A stretch of 64,000 bases of DNA. Source: Pseudomonas sp. BMS12 (GTDB taxonomy: Bacteria; Pseudomonadota; Gammaproteobacteria; Pseudomonadales; Pseudomonadaceae). Positions 28,125-37,151 of the stretch are shown here, piece after piece; within the stretch, counting starts at the first letter, position 1; every line of letters starts with the position of its first letter. The translations under genes were made by a program, and so were the position numbers. The stretch is taken from contig NZ_LSOF01000024.1 in NCBI RefSeq assembly GCF_001592875.1, positions 1-64,000 of the forward strand. Reading direction: 5' to 3'. The notes under the pieces are model-generated. The model saw nothing but the letters and a program-made list of their open reading frames with translations, had not been told where the DNA came from and ran no database searches.

Positions 28125-28336
28125 AAGGGAGCCAGGCACGGAAAATCAGGGAAAGGGGCGCGACAATGCCAGGGGCAGAGGCCACAAAGTGGCGGCAAGT
28201 ATAAGCCGAGAGTGCCGCGCAGGCTAAATCCAGCGGCCTCGGCGGCCTGACAGGGTCGCGTGGCAGCAGCTACAATTCGCCCCTTACCTCCCCTCTGTTG
28301 CTTCCTTTGCCGGAGTCACCGGCCAGGATTACCGCC

Positions 28337-29956
28337 ATGATTCGCATCAACGAACTGTCTCTGCCCCTCGATCACTCCGCCGATGAACTGCGCCAGGCCA
28401 TCGTCCGACGCCTAGGTATCAACGACGCCGACCTGCTGAACTTCAACGTATTCAAGCGCAGCTACGACGCGCGCAAGAAGAACAGCGTCATCCTGTTCAT
28501 CTACATCATCGACCTGGAGGCCCGCGACGAGGCGGCGATTCTGGCGCGCTTTGCCGATGACCAGCACATACGCCCCGCGCCGGACACGGCCTACTACCCC
28601 GTCGGCCAGGCGCCCGCCGACCTGAGCGAGCGCCCGCTGGTGGTGGGCTTCGGCCCCTGCGGCCTGTTCGCCGCGCTGCTGCTGGCGCAGATGGGTTTCA
28701 AGCCCATCGTCCTGGAGCGCGGCAAGGATGTACGCCGCCGCACCAAGGACACCTGGGCCCTGTGGCGCAAGAAGGTGCTGACCCCGGAGTCCAACGTACA
28801 GTTCGGCGAAGGCGGTGCCGGCCTGTTCTCCGACGGCAAGCTCTACAGCCAGATCAAGGACCCCAAGTTCTACGCGCGCAAGGTGATGCACGAGTTCGTC
28901 CGTGCCGGCGCGCCGGACGAGATCATGTACGTGAGCAAGCCGCATATCGGCACCTTCCGCCTCACCGGCGTGGTCGCCGCCATGCGCGAGGAGATCATCG
29001 CCCTCGGCGGCGAGGTGCGCTTCGAGAGCAAGGTCACCGACCTCGTGATCAATGAAGGTCAGCTGGAAGGCGTGGTGCTGGCCAGTGGCGAAACCCTGCA
29101 CAGCCGCCATGTGGTGCTGGCGCTGGGGCACAGCTCGCGCGATACCTTCCGCATGCTGCACCGCCAGGGCGTGTTCATCGAGGCCAAGCCCTTTGCCGTG
29201 GGTTTTCGCATCGAACACCCGCAAGGCATGATCGACCAGGCCCGTCTGGGCAAGTACGCCGGCCATCCAGAACTCGGCGCCGCCGACTACAAGCTGGTGC
29301 ATCACGCCAAGAACGGCCGCGCCGTCTACAGCTTCTGCATGTGCCCTGGCGGCACCGTGGTGGCTGCTACCTCCGAACCGGAACGCGTAGTCACCAACGG
29401 CATGAGCCAATACTCGCGCAACGAGCGCAACGCCAACTCCGGCATAGTCGTGGGCATCAACCCGGAGCAGGACTTCCCCGGCGGCCCGCTGGCCGGCGTC
29501 GAGTTCCAGGAGCGCCTGGAGTCGCGCGCCTACGAGCTGGGCGGCAAGGACTACTGCGCGCCGGCACAACTGGTCGGCGACTTCATTCGCGGCGTGCCAT
29601 CGAGCGAGTTCGGCGAGGTGGAGCCTTCCTACAAGCCCGGCGTGCGCCTGGGTGACCTGGCGCCCTCACTGCCGGAATACGCCATCGAGGCCATCCGCGA
29701 GGCCCTGCCGGCCTTCGGTAAGCAGATCCGCGGCTTCGATCGCGATGACGCCGTGCTCACCGGCATCGAAACCCGCACCAGCTCGCCGGTCCGCATCACC
29801 CGCGACAACGAAAGCTACCAGAGCCTCAACCTGCGCGGCCTGTACCCGGCCGGCGAAGGCGCCGGTTATGCGGGTGGCATCCTCTCGGCGGGCGTGGACG
29901 GCATCAAGGTCGCCGAGGCCGTGGCCAAGTCGATCCTGGCCGGGCAGCGCCACTGA
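28337..29956 (+). CDS. FAD-dependent oxidoreductase (COG2509-like)
   Basis: The 539-aa flavoprotein has an N-terminal alpha/beta domain (about 1-85), then the dinucleotide fold VVGFGPCGLFAALLLAQMG (about 95-113), VQFGEGGAGLFSDGKL, and a C-terminal GLYPAGEGAGYAGGILSAGVDGI that closes the FAD site. Family members are uncharacterised NAD(P)/FAD-dependent dehydrogenases. The ATG at 28337 follows AGGA; an upstream frame extension is unlikely. It is coupled by a 1-bp overlap to the next gene. Confidence 0.9.
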   Translation: MIRINELSLPLDHSADELRQAIVRRLGINDADLLNFNVFKRSYDARKKNSVILFIYIIDLEARDEAAILARFADDQHIRPAPDTAYYPVGQAPADLSERPLVVGFGPCGLFAALLLAQMGFKPIVLERGKDVRRRTKDTWALWRKKVLTPESNVQFGEGGAGLFSDGKLYSQIKDPKFYARKVMHEFVRAGAPDEIMYVSKPHIGTFRLTGVVAAMREEIIALGGEVRFESKVTDLVINEGQLEGVVLASGETLHSRHVVLALGHSSRDTFRMLHRQGVFIEAKPFAVGFRIEHPQGMIDQARLGKYAGHPELGAADYKLVHHAKNGRAVYSFCMCPGGTVVAATSEPERVVTNGMSQYSRNERNANSGIVVGINPEQDFPGGPLAGVEFQERLESRAYELGGKDYCAPAQLVGDFIRGVPSSEFGEVEPSYKPGVRLGDLAPSLPEYAIEAIREALPAFGKQIRGFDRDDAVLTGIETRTSSPVRITRDNESYQSLNLRGLYPAGEGAGYAGGILSAGVDGIKVAEAVAKSILAGQRH

Positions 29957-30678
29957 TGAAGCTCGACGACATCAAGAAGCTGCAGCAGAAGAAGTACCGG
30001 GCCGAGTTCGGGCACTTCCTGGTGGAAGGCGAACACCTGATTCTGGAGCTGCAGAAGGCGGCCCTGCACAATCCGCTGCTGCAACGCAGCCAGCTGTACG
30101 TGACCGCCGCCTACGAGCACTGGCAGAGCCCGTTCAAGACCCAGGTGATCAGCGACCGGCAGATGGCGCAGATCGCCGACACCAAGACCCCGCAGGGCAT
30201 AGTCGCCGTGGTACCCATGCCGGAGAGCGCCGCACCGAGTGCCGCCGGCGAGCGCGCCATCTACCTGCACGAGATCCAGGACCCGGGCAACCTCGGCACC
30301 ATCCTGCGTACTCTGGCCTGGTTCGGTGGTTTCCGCTGCCTGCTCAGCCCCGGCAGCGTCGACCCGTACAACCCCAAGGTCGTGCGCTCCAGCATGGGCG
30401 CCATTTTCCATGCCCCGCTGGAACTGGAGGTGCCGCTGGACGCCCTGCCCGCGCGCTTCGCGCGCATCGCCTGCCTGGACATGCAGGGCGAGCCGGTGCA
30501 GTCGGCCGGCTTCAGGGCCTGCGACTGCTACCTGTTCGGCAACGAAGCGCGGGGCGTGCCTCGCGAGCTGCTGACCAGCCTGGACGCCACGCCGTTCACC
30601 ATTGCCGGCAGTGGCGCCATCGAGTCGCTGAACCTGGCGGCGACCGTAAACATGTGTGCGTATGAGTTGAGTCGCTAG
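29956..30678 (+). CDS. TrmH/SpoU-family RNA 2'-O-methyltransferase
   Basis: The 240-aa protein has an N-terminal substrate-recognition part (about 1-90; KYRAEFGHFLVEGEHLI) and a SPOUT knot domain with the three family motifs: EIQDPGNLGTILRT, LFGNEARGVP and IESLNLAATVNM. It probably methylates a ribose in rRNA or tRNA; the target base cannot be read. It is coupled to the flavoprotein gene. Confidence 0.92.
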   Translation: MKLDDIKKLQQKKYRAEFGHFLVEGEHLILELQKAALHNPLLQRSQLYVTAAYEHWQSPFKTQVISDRQMAQIADTKTPQGIVAVVPMPESAAPSAAGERAIYLHEIQDPGNLGTILRTLAWFGGFRCLLSPGSVDPYNPKVVRSSMGAIFHAPLELEVPLDALPARFARIACLDMQGEPVQSAGFRACDCYLFGNEARGVPRELLTSLDATPFTIAGSGAIESLNLAATVNMCAYELSR

Positions 30679-30772
30679 GAAGCATTCACGGGGTGGACCG
30701 CCCGAGCAGGCCAATCAGGCCGCCTTACCTGGCCAGCCACCGGAGCCCGCAACCAGAACTTCTGGAGGTCAC

Positions 30773-31123
30773 ATGCAGGTCAAGAGAATCATCGCCAACC
30801 TTCCCGCGCCAGAGCCGTCCATGGTCGACGAGTTCTACAGGGACATCCTTGGCCTCGAGCTGGCGATGGATCATGGCTGGATTCGCACCTATGCCGGCTC
30901 GGCCAAGATGACGGTCCAGGTCAGCATCGCCAGCCAGGGTGGCTCCGACACCCCGGTGCCTGATCTGTCCATCGAGGTGGACGATCTTGACGAGGCGCTG
31001 CGCCGCGTTCAGCACAGCGGGATTTCGCTGGAGTACGGCCCCGTCAGCGAGCCTTGGGGCGTGCGCCGCTTCTATGTCAGGGACCCGCTCGGCAAGCTCA
31101 TCAACATTCTCCAGCATGAGTAG
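30773..31123 (+). CDS. VOC (glyoxalase/bleomycin-resistance) superfamily protein
   Basis: The 116-aa protein consists of two beta-alpha-beta-beta-beta modules: VDEFYRDILGLELAMDHGWI at the start, and RRFYVRDPLGKLINILQ at the end. A metal ligand (Glu in SIEVDD) is possible. The first-module metal His is not obvious. Substrate unknown. The ATG follows TGGAGG. It is convergent with the chemoreceptor gene. Confidence 0.88.
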   Translation: MQVKRIIANLPAPEPSMVDEFYRDILGLELAMDHGWIRTYAGSAKMTVQVSIASQGGSDTPVPDLSIEVDDLDEALRRVQHSGISLEYGPVSEPWGVRRFYVRDPLGKLINILQHE

Positions 31124-31196
31124 CCCGTAGAATCTGCCGGCCCAGCCGAATCGCCCCCCACTGATGGGCGACTCATGGCCGACAAATGGCGGGCTT

Positions 31197-33164
31197 TCAC
31201 TCGGTGCGGAAGCGCACCACCAGTTGCTTGAGCGCGCTGCTGACCTCCTTCTGCTCCCGGGAATACTGCTCCACTTCCATGGCCTGGCCGGAAACCCGAT
31301 TGACCGCGTCGTTGATGGCAACGATGTTCTGATTGATGTCCTCCGTCACCAGATGCTGCTCTTCGGTAGCCGCGGCAATCTGCATGGTCATGTCGCGGAT
31401 CATCTGCATCGCACCCTCGATGTTCTCGAAGGCGCCCATGACCTCGCCAGCCAACTCGATGGCCTTGGCGGATTCGGACAGGCTGCTATCCATGGTCGAG
31501 GTGACTTCGCTGATACGGCTGACCAGCAGGTTGAGGATGTTGTTGATCTCCCCGGTTGAGTCCTGGGTGCGCTTGGCCAGGTTGCGGACCTCGTCGGCCA
31601 CCACCGCGAACCCTCGCCCCTGTTCGCCGGCGCGGGCGGCCTCGATGGCGGCGTTGAGCGCCAGCAGGTTGGTCTGCTCGGCAATCTGCTGGATGGTCGA
31701 GAGAATATTGTTGATATTGACTGTCTCGCGCTCCAGCTCCTGAATCACCTTGCTGGCGTTCTCGATACTGCCGCCCAAGGCGTTGACTCCGGCAGTACTG
31801 CGGGCAATCACGTCCTTGCCATTGCTGGTCGCCTCCAGGCCCTGCTTGGACGCCTCCGCCGTTCTCACGCAGGTCTGTGCCACCTCGTTGGCGGCAGAGG
31901 ACATCTCGGTTACCGCCGTGACGATCTGCTCAACCGCACTCAGCTGTTGCTGCAGGCCGGCGGACATCGCCGTGGTGCGTTCATTGGTCTGGTCGGACAC
32001 CTCGTGCATGCTGATGGCGTTTTCCTTGATCACCCGGATCATGGACTGGGTCGACTCGATGAACTGGTTGAACCAGTCGGCCAACTCACCCGTTTCATCC
32101 TTGCTGAGCAGCGACAGACGCCGGGTCAGATCGCCTTCGCCCTGGGCAATGGTGCGCAACCCCTCCTTGACCAGATTGATCGGCGTCACGATGCGGTTGG
32201 CGATGACCACCCCGGCCAGCGCGAACAGCAGTACCAGCACCGCGGAAACACCCAGGGTCAGCCAGGTCAGCTCATGGGCGCTGGCGAAGATCTCATCGGT
32301 CTGCATGAAACCAATGAACTTCCAGCCCAGCTCAGGCGAGGTGTACACATTGGCCAGGTAATCGACGCCGTCGATGCTCACCTCGATAACGCCGATCTCG
32401 GTCTTGCCGATGGTGGTGAAATAGTCGTCCTTGAGCTCACTGAGCTTCTTGAAATTGTTCTGCGGATGATGCCCGTCGACCAGCAATGTGCCGCTGCTCT
32501 CCACCAGCATGAAGAAGCCGGTCTCGCCGAAGCGGATCTTCTGGGTCATGTCGGTGAGGGCCTTGAGCGATACGTCCACGGCAACCACCCCGGCGAAGCT
32601 GCCGGCCTGATCCTTGAAGCCCTTGAGCACCGAGACATAGACCGCATCATCCGGCTCCCAGTAGTAGCCGTCGCGGCGAGCCAGGGTGAAGTTGGCCTCC
32701 TTGCCGATGCTGTACCAAGGACGTTTGCGCGGGTCCCAGTCACCGTAGTCACCGGTGCCCGGCCACTCCACATAGGCACCCGCGGTATCGGACATGTAGA
32801 CGTAGCCGAGGGTCGGGTTGTTCTCGCCGATACTGGAGAAGTAATCGAAGATCTGTTTCTCCCGGCCACCATGGGCCGTCGCAACCTGACTGGGCTTCTG
32901 CGCATCACCAAAGTAGGTCGACAGCTCACCGCCCTGGGTATCCCTGAGCGCGGGATAGTCCGCCATGGCAGAAACGGTGTGGCCCACGGAGTTGAAGAAG
33001 GTGACGAAGGTATTGTCCACCAGCTTCACGTCCAGACTGCTGGAGTCGCGAAAATGGGTCCTGGCCTGCTCCGTCACGTTCCGTATGGTCAATAGCGCCA
33101 CTATCAGCACCGGCACCAGGGTTGCGACCACGAAACTGACCAGGAGCTTGGTTTTGATCTTCAT
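31197..33164 (-). CDS. Chemoreceptor with dCache_1 sensor domain
   Basis: The 655-aa methyl-accepting protein has TM1 (about 8-28), a periplasmic dCache domain (about 35-280; DPRKRPWY in the membrane-distal module, then [19 protein letters not shown] in the second), TM2 (about 290-312), HAMP, and a signalling hairpin with [19 protein letters not shown]. It lies directly downstream of a purine/urate permease gene in the purine region. P. putida McpH, a dCache receptor, is known to sense purines. A purine role here is therefore plausible but unproven, since the RxWY residues also occur in amino-acid sensors. Confidence 0.94.
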   Translation of the reverse strand: MKIKTKLLVSFVVATLVPVLIVALLTIRNVTEQARTHFRDSSSLDVKLVDNTFVTFFNSVGHTVSAMADYPALRDTQGGELSTYFGDAQKPSQVATAHGGREKQIFDYFSSIGENNPTLGYVYMSDTAGAYVEWPGTGDYGDWDPRKRPWYSIGKEANFTLARRDGYYWEPDDAVYVSVLKGFKDQAGSFAGVVAVDVSLKALTDMTQKIRFGETGFFMLVESSGTLLVDGHHPQNNFKKLSELKDDYFTTIGKTEIGVIEVSIDGVDYLANVYTSPELGWKFIGFMQTDEIFASAHELTWLTLGVSAVLVLLFALAGVVIANRIVTPINLVKEGLRTIAQGEGDLTRRLSLLSKDETGELADWFNQFIESTQSMIRVIKENAISMHEVSDQTNERTTAMSAGLQQQLSAVEQIVTAVTEMSSAANEVAQTCVRTAEASKQGLEATSNGKDVIARSTAGVNALGGSIENASKVIQELERETVNINNILSTIQQIAEQTNLLALNAAIEAARAGEQGRGFAVVADEVRNLAKRTQDSTGEINNILNLLVSRISEVTSTMDSSLSESAKAIELAGEVMGAFENIEGAMQMIRDMTMQIAAATEEQHLVTEDINQNIVAINDAVNRVSGQAMEVEQYSREQKEVSSALKQLVVRFRTE

Positions 33165-33297
33165 CGGAGGAGCCTCTACTTCTTAGCTGGGTAGCTGACG
33201 AGGAGTCGCGCTCCTTTACTTGTAGCGACTTGTTCGGGAATTTTCCTCTCCAATGCGGCTCAGGCGGGACAAAGACGTTATCACTGGGCAAAAGAAA

Positions 33298-33315
33298 GCG
33301 GCGCTTGTGCGCCGC
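33298..33315 (-). terminator. Terminator after the NAT/NCS2 permease
   Basis: GCGGCGC and GCGCCGC form a stem with a four-base loop. On the minus strand it is followed by TTTCTTTT, 46 bases after the permease stop. Confidence 0.8.
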
Positions 33316-33360
33316 CCCTCTGCCTGACGAGCACTCGGCTCATCCATGCCTAGCCAGTGC

Positions 33361-34890
33361 TCAGTGCATATGTTCGGCCTGCCGCTTCAGCGACCTTGCG
33401 GCCTGCTCGCCCGCCTCCTCGCCAGCTTCGATGATCGGCACCTCGTTGTCGTTGCAGTCGAACAGCTTGCCGTCGCGGAAGTGGTCGCCATCGTTGAGCG
33501 CGGCGATGTCCTGGTAGCGCAGCGTACGCTCGCTGGCGGCGACGAATACCGACTGCTGGTCGGAGTTGCCAGCCTTGAGATGGTTGAACAACAGGTTGAG
33601 CAGGATGGCCATGATCGCCGCCGAGCTGATGCCCGAGTGGAAGATGGTTTCGAACCAGGCCGGGAAGTGGTGATAGAAGCCCGGTGCGGCGATGGGGATC
33701 ATGCCGAAGCCGATCGAGGTGGCGACGATGATCAGGTTCATGTTGTTGCGATAATCCACCTGGGCCAGGGTACGGATGCCGCTGGCCGCGACGGTGCCGA
33801 ACAGCACCACGCCGGCGCCGCCCAGCACGGCCGTCGGTACGGCGGCGATCAGCCGCCCCATCACCGGCAGCAGGCCGAGGGTGACCAGGATCAGGCCGGC
33901 GGTGGCCACCACGTAGCGGCTCTTCACGCCGGTCACCGCGACCAGGCCGACGTTCTGCGCGAAGGCGCTCTGGGTGAAGGAGCCGAACAACGGCGCCAGG
34001 CTGCTGGAGATCATGTCGGCGCGCAGACCATTGCCCAGACGCTTGGAGTCGACCCGGGTGCCGATGATTTCGCCGACGGCGAGGATGTCTGCCGAGGTTT
34101 CCACCAGGGTGACGATAATCACGATCAACATCGACAGGATGGCGGCGACCTGGAACTGCGGCGGGCCGAAGTGCAGCGGTTGCGGCAGCGCCACCAGCGT
34201 GCCTTCGAGTACCTGGGAGAAGTCGGCCATGCCAAACGCCATGGCGACCAGGGTGCCGATGATCATCGCCAGCAGGATCGACAGACGCGAGATGCTGGCA
34301 CTGCCCAGCTTGCTCAGCAGCAGCACGGTTATCAGGGTAAACGCGGCCAGGCCGATATTGGCCACGCTGCCGAAGTCCGCCGCCTGACTGTTGCCGCCCA
34401 TGGCCCAGCGCGCGGCGACCGGCATCAGAGTCAGGCCGATGGTGGTGATGACGATGCCGGTCACCAGCGGCGGGAAGAACTTGGTGATACGCGAGAACAC
34501 CGGCGTGATCAGCAAGCCGATCAGCGAGGCGGCGATCACCGCGCCGAACACGGTGGGCAAACCGCCGGCACCGTCACTGCCGATGATGGCGATCATGGTC
34601 GCCACACCGGCGAAGGACACCCCCTGCACCAGGGGCAGCTGGCAGCCGAAGAACGGCACGCCGAGCGTTTGCAACAGGGTGGCAAGGCCGCCGGCGAACA
34701 GCGAGGCGGCAATCAGCAGGCCGATATCGGCCGGTGCCAGGCCCGCGGCCTGGCCAACGATCAGGGGCACGGCGACGATGCCGCCATACATGGTCAATAC
34801 ATGCTGGAGCCCGTAAGCCAGATTGGCCCCAACGCCGAGGTTTTCATCCTCGGGACGTGGTGATGAGGAAGAAGAAACAGAAGAAGTCAT
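33361..34890 (-). CDS. NAT/NCS2 xanthine/urate-type permease
   Basis: The 509-aa polytopic transporter has the conserved QHVLTMYGG His motif in TM1 and the NAT signature QNVGLVAVTGVKSR, which define the xanthine/uracil/urate branch of NCS2. Characterised relatives (XanQ, UacT, PbuX) are proton symporters. A charged cytoplasmic tail of about 60 residues follows the last helix. The promoter region carries a TGTATACA site 69 bp upstream. Specificity between urate and xanthine cannot be settled by eye; urate or xanthine fits the neighbourhood best. Confidence 0.93.
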   Translation of the reverse strand: MTSSVSSSSSPRPEDENLGVGANLAYGLQHVLTMYGGIVAVPLIVGQAAGLAPADIGLLIAASLFAGGLATLLQTLGVPFFGCQLPLVQGVSFAGVATMIAIIGSDGAGGLPTVFGAVIAASLIGLLITPVFSRITKFFPPLVTGIVITTIGLTLMPVAARWAMGGNSQAADFGSVANIGLAAFTLITVLLLSKLGSASISRLSILLAMIIGTLVAMAFGMADFSQVLEGTLVALPQPLHFGPPQFQVAAILSMLIVIIVTLVETSADILAVGEIIGTRVDSKRLGNGLRADMISSSLAPLFGSFTQSAFAQNVGLVAVTGVKSRYVVATAGLILVTLGLLPVMGRLIAAVPTAVLGGAGVVLFGTVAASGIRTLAQVDYRNNMNLIIVATSIGFGMIPIAAPGFYHHFPAWFETIFHSGISSAAIMAILLNLLFNHLKAGNSDQQSVFVAASERTLRYQDIAALNDGDHFRDGKLFDCNDNEVPIIEAGEEAGEQAARSLKRQAEHMH

Positions 34891-34958
34891 ATTGAGTTGC
34901 TCGCAGTTGTTGTTCTGGCGCGTCTTGCAACACGTTCTGGCGCACTATCAGATGATCT

Positions 34959-34968
34959 CTGTATACAT
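34959..34968. promoter_or_regulatory. TGTNNACA operator site 5 (NAT permease)
   Basis: CTGTATACAT lies 69 bp upstream of the permease start, within an AT-rich promoter region. Confidence 0.6.
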
Positions 34969-35018
34969 ATTTCATACCACACGCATCCAGATGGATGCGT
35001 GCGGCCCCACTTCGATGC

Positions 35019-35828
35019 TTAGAAGAACACTTTGGCGATCCAGCTGAAGGTGTTCTGGTCGGTACCGCCGAGAATCTGGTCACCCAGGAAGCTGTCGTCG
35101 TCGATACCGTACTTGTCCTTCCAGTAGTCGTACTCGATACCGACGTACAGCTGCTTGGCACCCCAACCCATGGCCTTGCCCAGGTCGTATTTGATCTGCG
35201 GGTTGAAGTGCAGGTTGGCGTGGTAGGTACCGCGACGGTTCTCGTCGTTGTCCACCACCCAGTCCATGAAGCCGTCGATGACCACGTCGGAATCGCCGAC
35301 CGGGATGGTGTAGCTCCACGCCGGGGTGATCTGCCAGACATCGTCGCCGGCGCGGTCGCCATCGGTGGTGCGGTTGTAGAAGTTGACCTGGAAGAAGTCG
35401 AAGCCGGGAATGGCCAGGTCGAAACCCGGACCGATCAGGTAGGACTCGACATCGCCCTCGCCGAACTCGTAGGTCATGGCCAGCAGCACATCGGTCACCG
35501 GGCCGAACTGGATCTTCTGGTCGAAGATCTTGCCCAGCGACAGACGCGGCTGGAACTCGCCGTAGTAGGTGTTGCTGCCCACCAGGTCGTCGTCTTCACC
35601 GTTGTAGAAGATCTTGTCGAGGAAGAAGAAGTTGTCGCCGTACTTCCAGCCATCCGCGTGCTCGAAGGTCAGGGTCTGCTGGATGTTCGGGTTGATCTTG
35701 TAGCTCTGCCCATAGAGGTAGGTCAGGCTGTTGCTCTGCCAGTACAGCAGATCGTCGGCCGATGCCGGGGCGGCGGCCAGGCAGGTGGCGGTGAGCGCCA
35801 GGGTGTGGGGCAGATAACGGAGTTGCAT
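35019..35828 (-). CDS. Tsx-like outer-membrane nucleoside channel
   Basis: The 269-aa protein has a cleavable signal peptide (about 1-24, ending PASA-DD) and a 12-strand beta-barrel pattern of alternating aromatic residues, ending in a C-terminal Phe as outer-membrane proteins do. The LLYWQSNSLTYLYGQSY start and FEHADGWKYGDNFFFLD segment match the nucleoside-specific Tsx channel family. It probably lets purine nucleosides or bases cross the outer membrane. The ATG at 35828 follows CAGGAAA; the frame stays open for 62 codons upstream, but that part is leader. Confidence 0.93.
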   Translation of the reverse strand: MQLRYLPHTLALTATCLAAAPASADDLLYWQSNSLTYLYGQSYKINPNIQQTLTFEHADGWKYGDNFFFLDKIFYNGEDDDLVGSNTYYGEFQPRLSLGKIFDQKIQFGPVTDVLLAMTYEFGEGDVESYLIGPGFDLAIPGFDFFQVNFYNRTTDGDRAGDDVWQITPAWSYTIPVGDSDVVIDGFMDWVVDNDENRRGTYHANLHFNPQIKYDLGKAMGWGAKQLYVGIEYDYWKDKYGIDDDSFLGDQILGGTDQNTFSWIAKVFF

Positions 35829-36149
35829 AGGGTTTTCCTGTTGTTTTGAGGTTGCAGGTTGCCCGTCCACGCCCCTCCCTCCACGGCGAGAGGATTGCTG
35901 ACAGGTAAATGGGTCCAGGTGTGGCTCAGGCGCGTGGGTGCGCGCTTGGGTATGCCCGCGCGACGCACCGGTTCGGCGCAACGGCGGCATAGACGATGCC
36001 TTGGAACGGGGCAAAACCTGACTGGGTGCGCAGGTTGCAGAGAGCTACGGGCGAGATGGATGAACTCATGGGTAAAGCCTGCCTGTTGTTGTTCTAGGTC
36101 GTGGGCTTACTTGGGTGCTCACGGACACCCATGCGTTATGTCATCAAAG
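35829..36149 (-). other. Long leader region of the Tsx-like gene
   Basis: No firmly supported gene is seen. On the minus strand an ATG at 36069 opens a 47-codon frame ending at 35926 (starts MSSSISPVALCNLRTQ), which could be a leader peptide but has only a weak ribosome site. If the promoter at 36176-36204 is right, the leader is about 340 nt long. Confidence 0.35.
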
Positions 36150-36167
36150 GCTGATCAATCGATCAGC
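36150..36167. promoter_or_regulatory. 18-bp palindrome at the start of the tsx leader
   Basis: GCTGATCAATCGATCAGC is a perfect 7+7 inverted repeat, located at about +2 to +19 of the predicted transcript. It could be an operator or a 5' stabilising hairpin. Confidence 0.5.
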
Positions 36168-36175
36168 TTTTCCGC

Positions 36176-36204
36176 GTTATACACCCTGTAAACAGATCAA
36201 ACAA
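36176..36204 (-). promoter_or_regulatory. Sigma-70 promoter for the Tsx-like gene
   Basis: On the minus strand TTGTTT (36199-36204) and TATAAC (36176-36181) are separated by exactly 17 bp. Confidence 0.5.
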
Positions 36205-36219
36205 TATTTCGATACAGTA

Positions 36220-36229
36220 ATGTATACAT
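36220..36229. promoter_or_regulatory. TGTNNACA operator site 6 (upstream of the tsx promoter)
   Basis: ATGTATACAT, a perfect palindrome, lies about 50-60 bp upstream of the predicted transcription start. That is a position more typical of activation or looping than of simple blocking. Confidence 0.55.
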
Positions 36230-36254
36230 TTTTTATCGAACGACCGTTCGCTGG

Positions 36255-37073
36255 TCAGGGTTGGCGCTTTTTCTTCTGGCGCTCAAGGAAATCCACCTTC
36301 CATTGCTCAAGGCCGAGGTACTCGGAATCCAGATTGGCTTCCACGCCATAGCGCTGCTTGAGCGCCGCGACCTCGCCGGCATGTGTCTGCAGGAAGCGAT
36401 CGAAACGCTCGATCAGCTGCGGGTAACGCAGGCTGGAAAGATGAAAGGCACCCTTGCTGTGCGGCAGCGCCGGGTCGAACACCAGCGCACCTGGGCGGGC
36501 ACGCAGGTTGTCCAGGTAGTAGGTGGCCACCACCACGTTGTAGTAGGCGCCGTCTGCCTCGCGGCGCAGGGCCTGGCGCACCATCTGGCGCAGGTCGGCG
36601 CTGCGCAGCAATTGAGTCTGCCCGGCCGTGATGCGCGCCTGGTAGTCATGCGGCGTCCAGCCATCGACCAGCGCCAGACGCTGCAGGCGTTCGACGCCCT
36701 GCCCCAGCGCCCCTGGCGGCACCAACACGCCATCCACATAGGCCACCACGGGCTGGCTGTAGACGATATCAGCGCCCTGCTTCAGCGCCTGCCCCCACTG
36801 CGGGCTGTCCGGATACTTGAAGTCGACGCTGCCGTTGCGCAGGTGCTGCGTCAGCTGGCTGACCGGTAGCGCCTGGTAGCGGAGATCCAGGCCGGCATCG
36901 CGGGCAAACAGATCGAGCACTTCGCGGGCAAAGCCGCGGTACTCGCCCTGCTCGTCCTGCCAGTAATGCGGCTGGAAGGATTGCTCTTCGACGCCGACCA
37001 CGTAGGTCTGCGCCAGTGCGCCGTTGGCGCACAACAGGCTGGCGGACAGCCAACCGAATACCCGAGGCTTCAT
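36255..37073 (-). CDS. Orphan periplasmic solute-binding protein (family 3)
   Basis: The 272-aa secreted protein has a signal peptide (about 1-21, ending GALA-QT) and a type-II SBP fold: YVVGVEEQSFQPHYWQDEQGEYRGFAREVLDLFARDAG at the start, and the hinge and second lobe after QPVVAYVDGV. The ATG at 37073 follows AAGGAGAAGG. No ABC permease or ATPase gene is nearby, so it may hand its ligand to a distant transporter, or act in sensing. It sits between purine genes on the same strand, so a purine-like ligand is possible. Confidence 0.85.
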   Translation of the reverse strand: MKPRVFGWLSASLLCANGALAQTYVVGVEEQSFQPHYWQDEQGEYRGFAREVLDLFARDAGLDLRYQALPVSQLTQHLRNGSVDFKYPDSPQWGQALKQGADIVYSQPVVAYVDGVLVPPGALGQGVERLQRLALVDGWTPHDYQARITAGQTQLLRSADLRQMVRQALRREADGAYYNVVVATYYLDNLRARPGALVFDPALPHSKGAFHLSSLRYPQLIERFDRFLQTHAGEVAALKQRYGVEANLDSEYLGLEQWKVDFLERQKKKRQP

Positions 37074-37151
37074 CACCTTCTCCTTGTTCTGCTTTCGGGT
37101 GGACGCACCTCGCCCACGCGAGCCATGAGCTCGCGCAGGCAAGGTGCAGGG

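Noticed and set aside
31197-33250. FliA (sigma-28) promoter before the dCache chemoreceptor
   Set aside because: A TAAAG box is present, but the matching GCCGATAA-type -10 is poor, so I did not annotate it.
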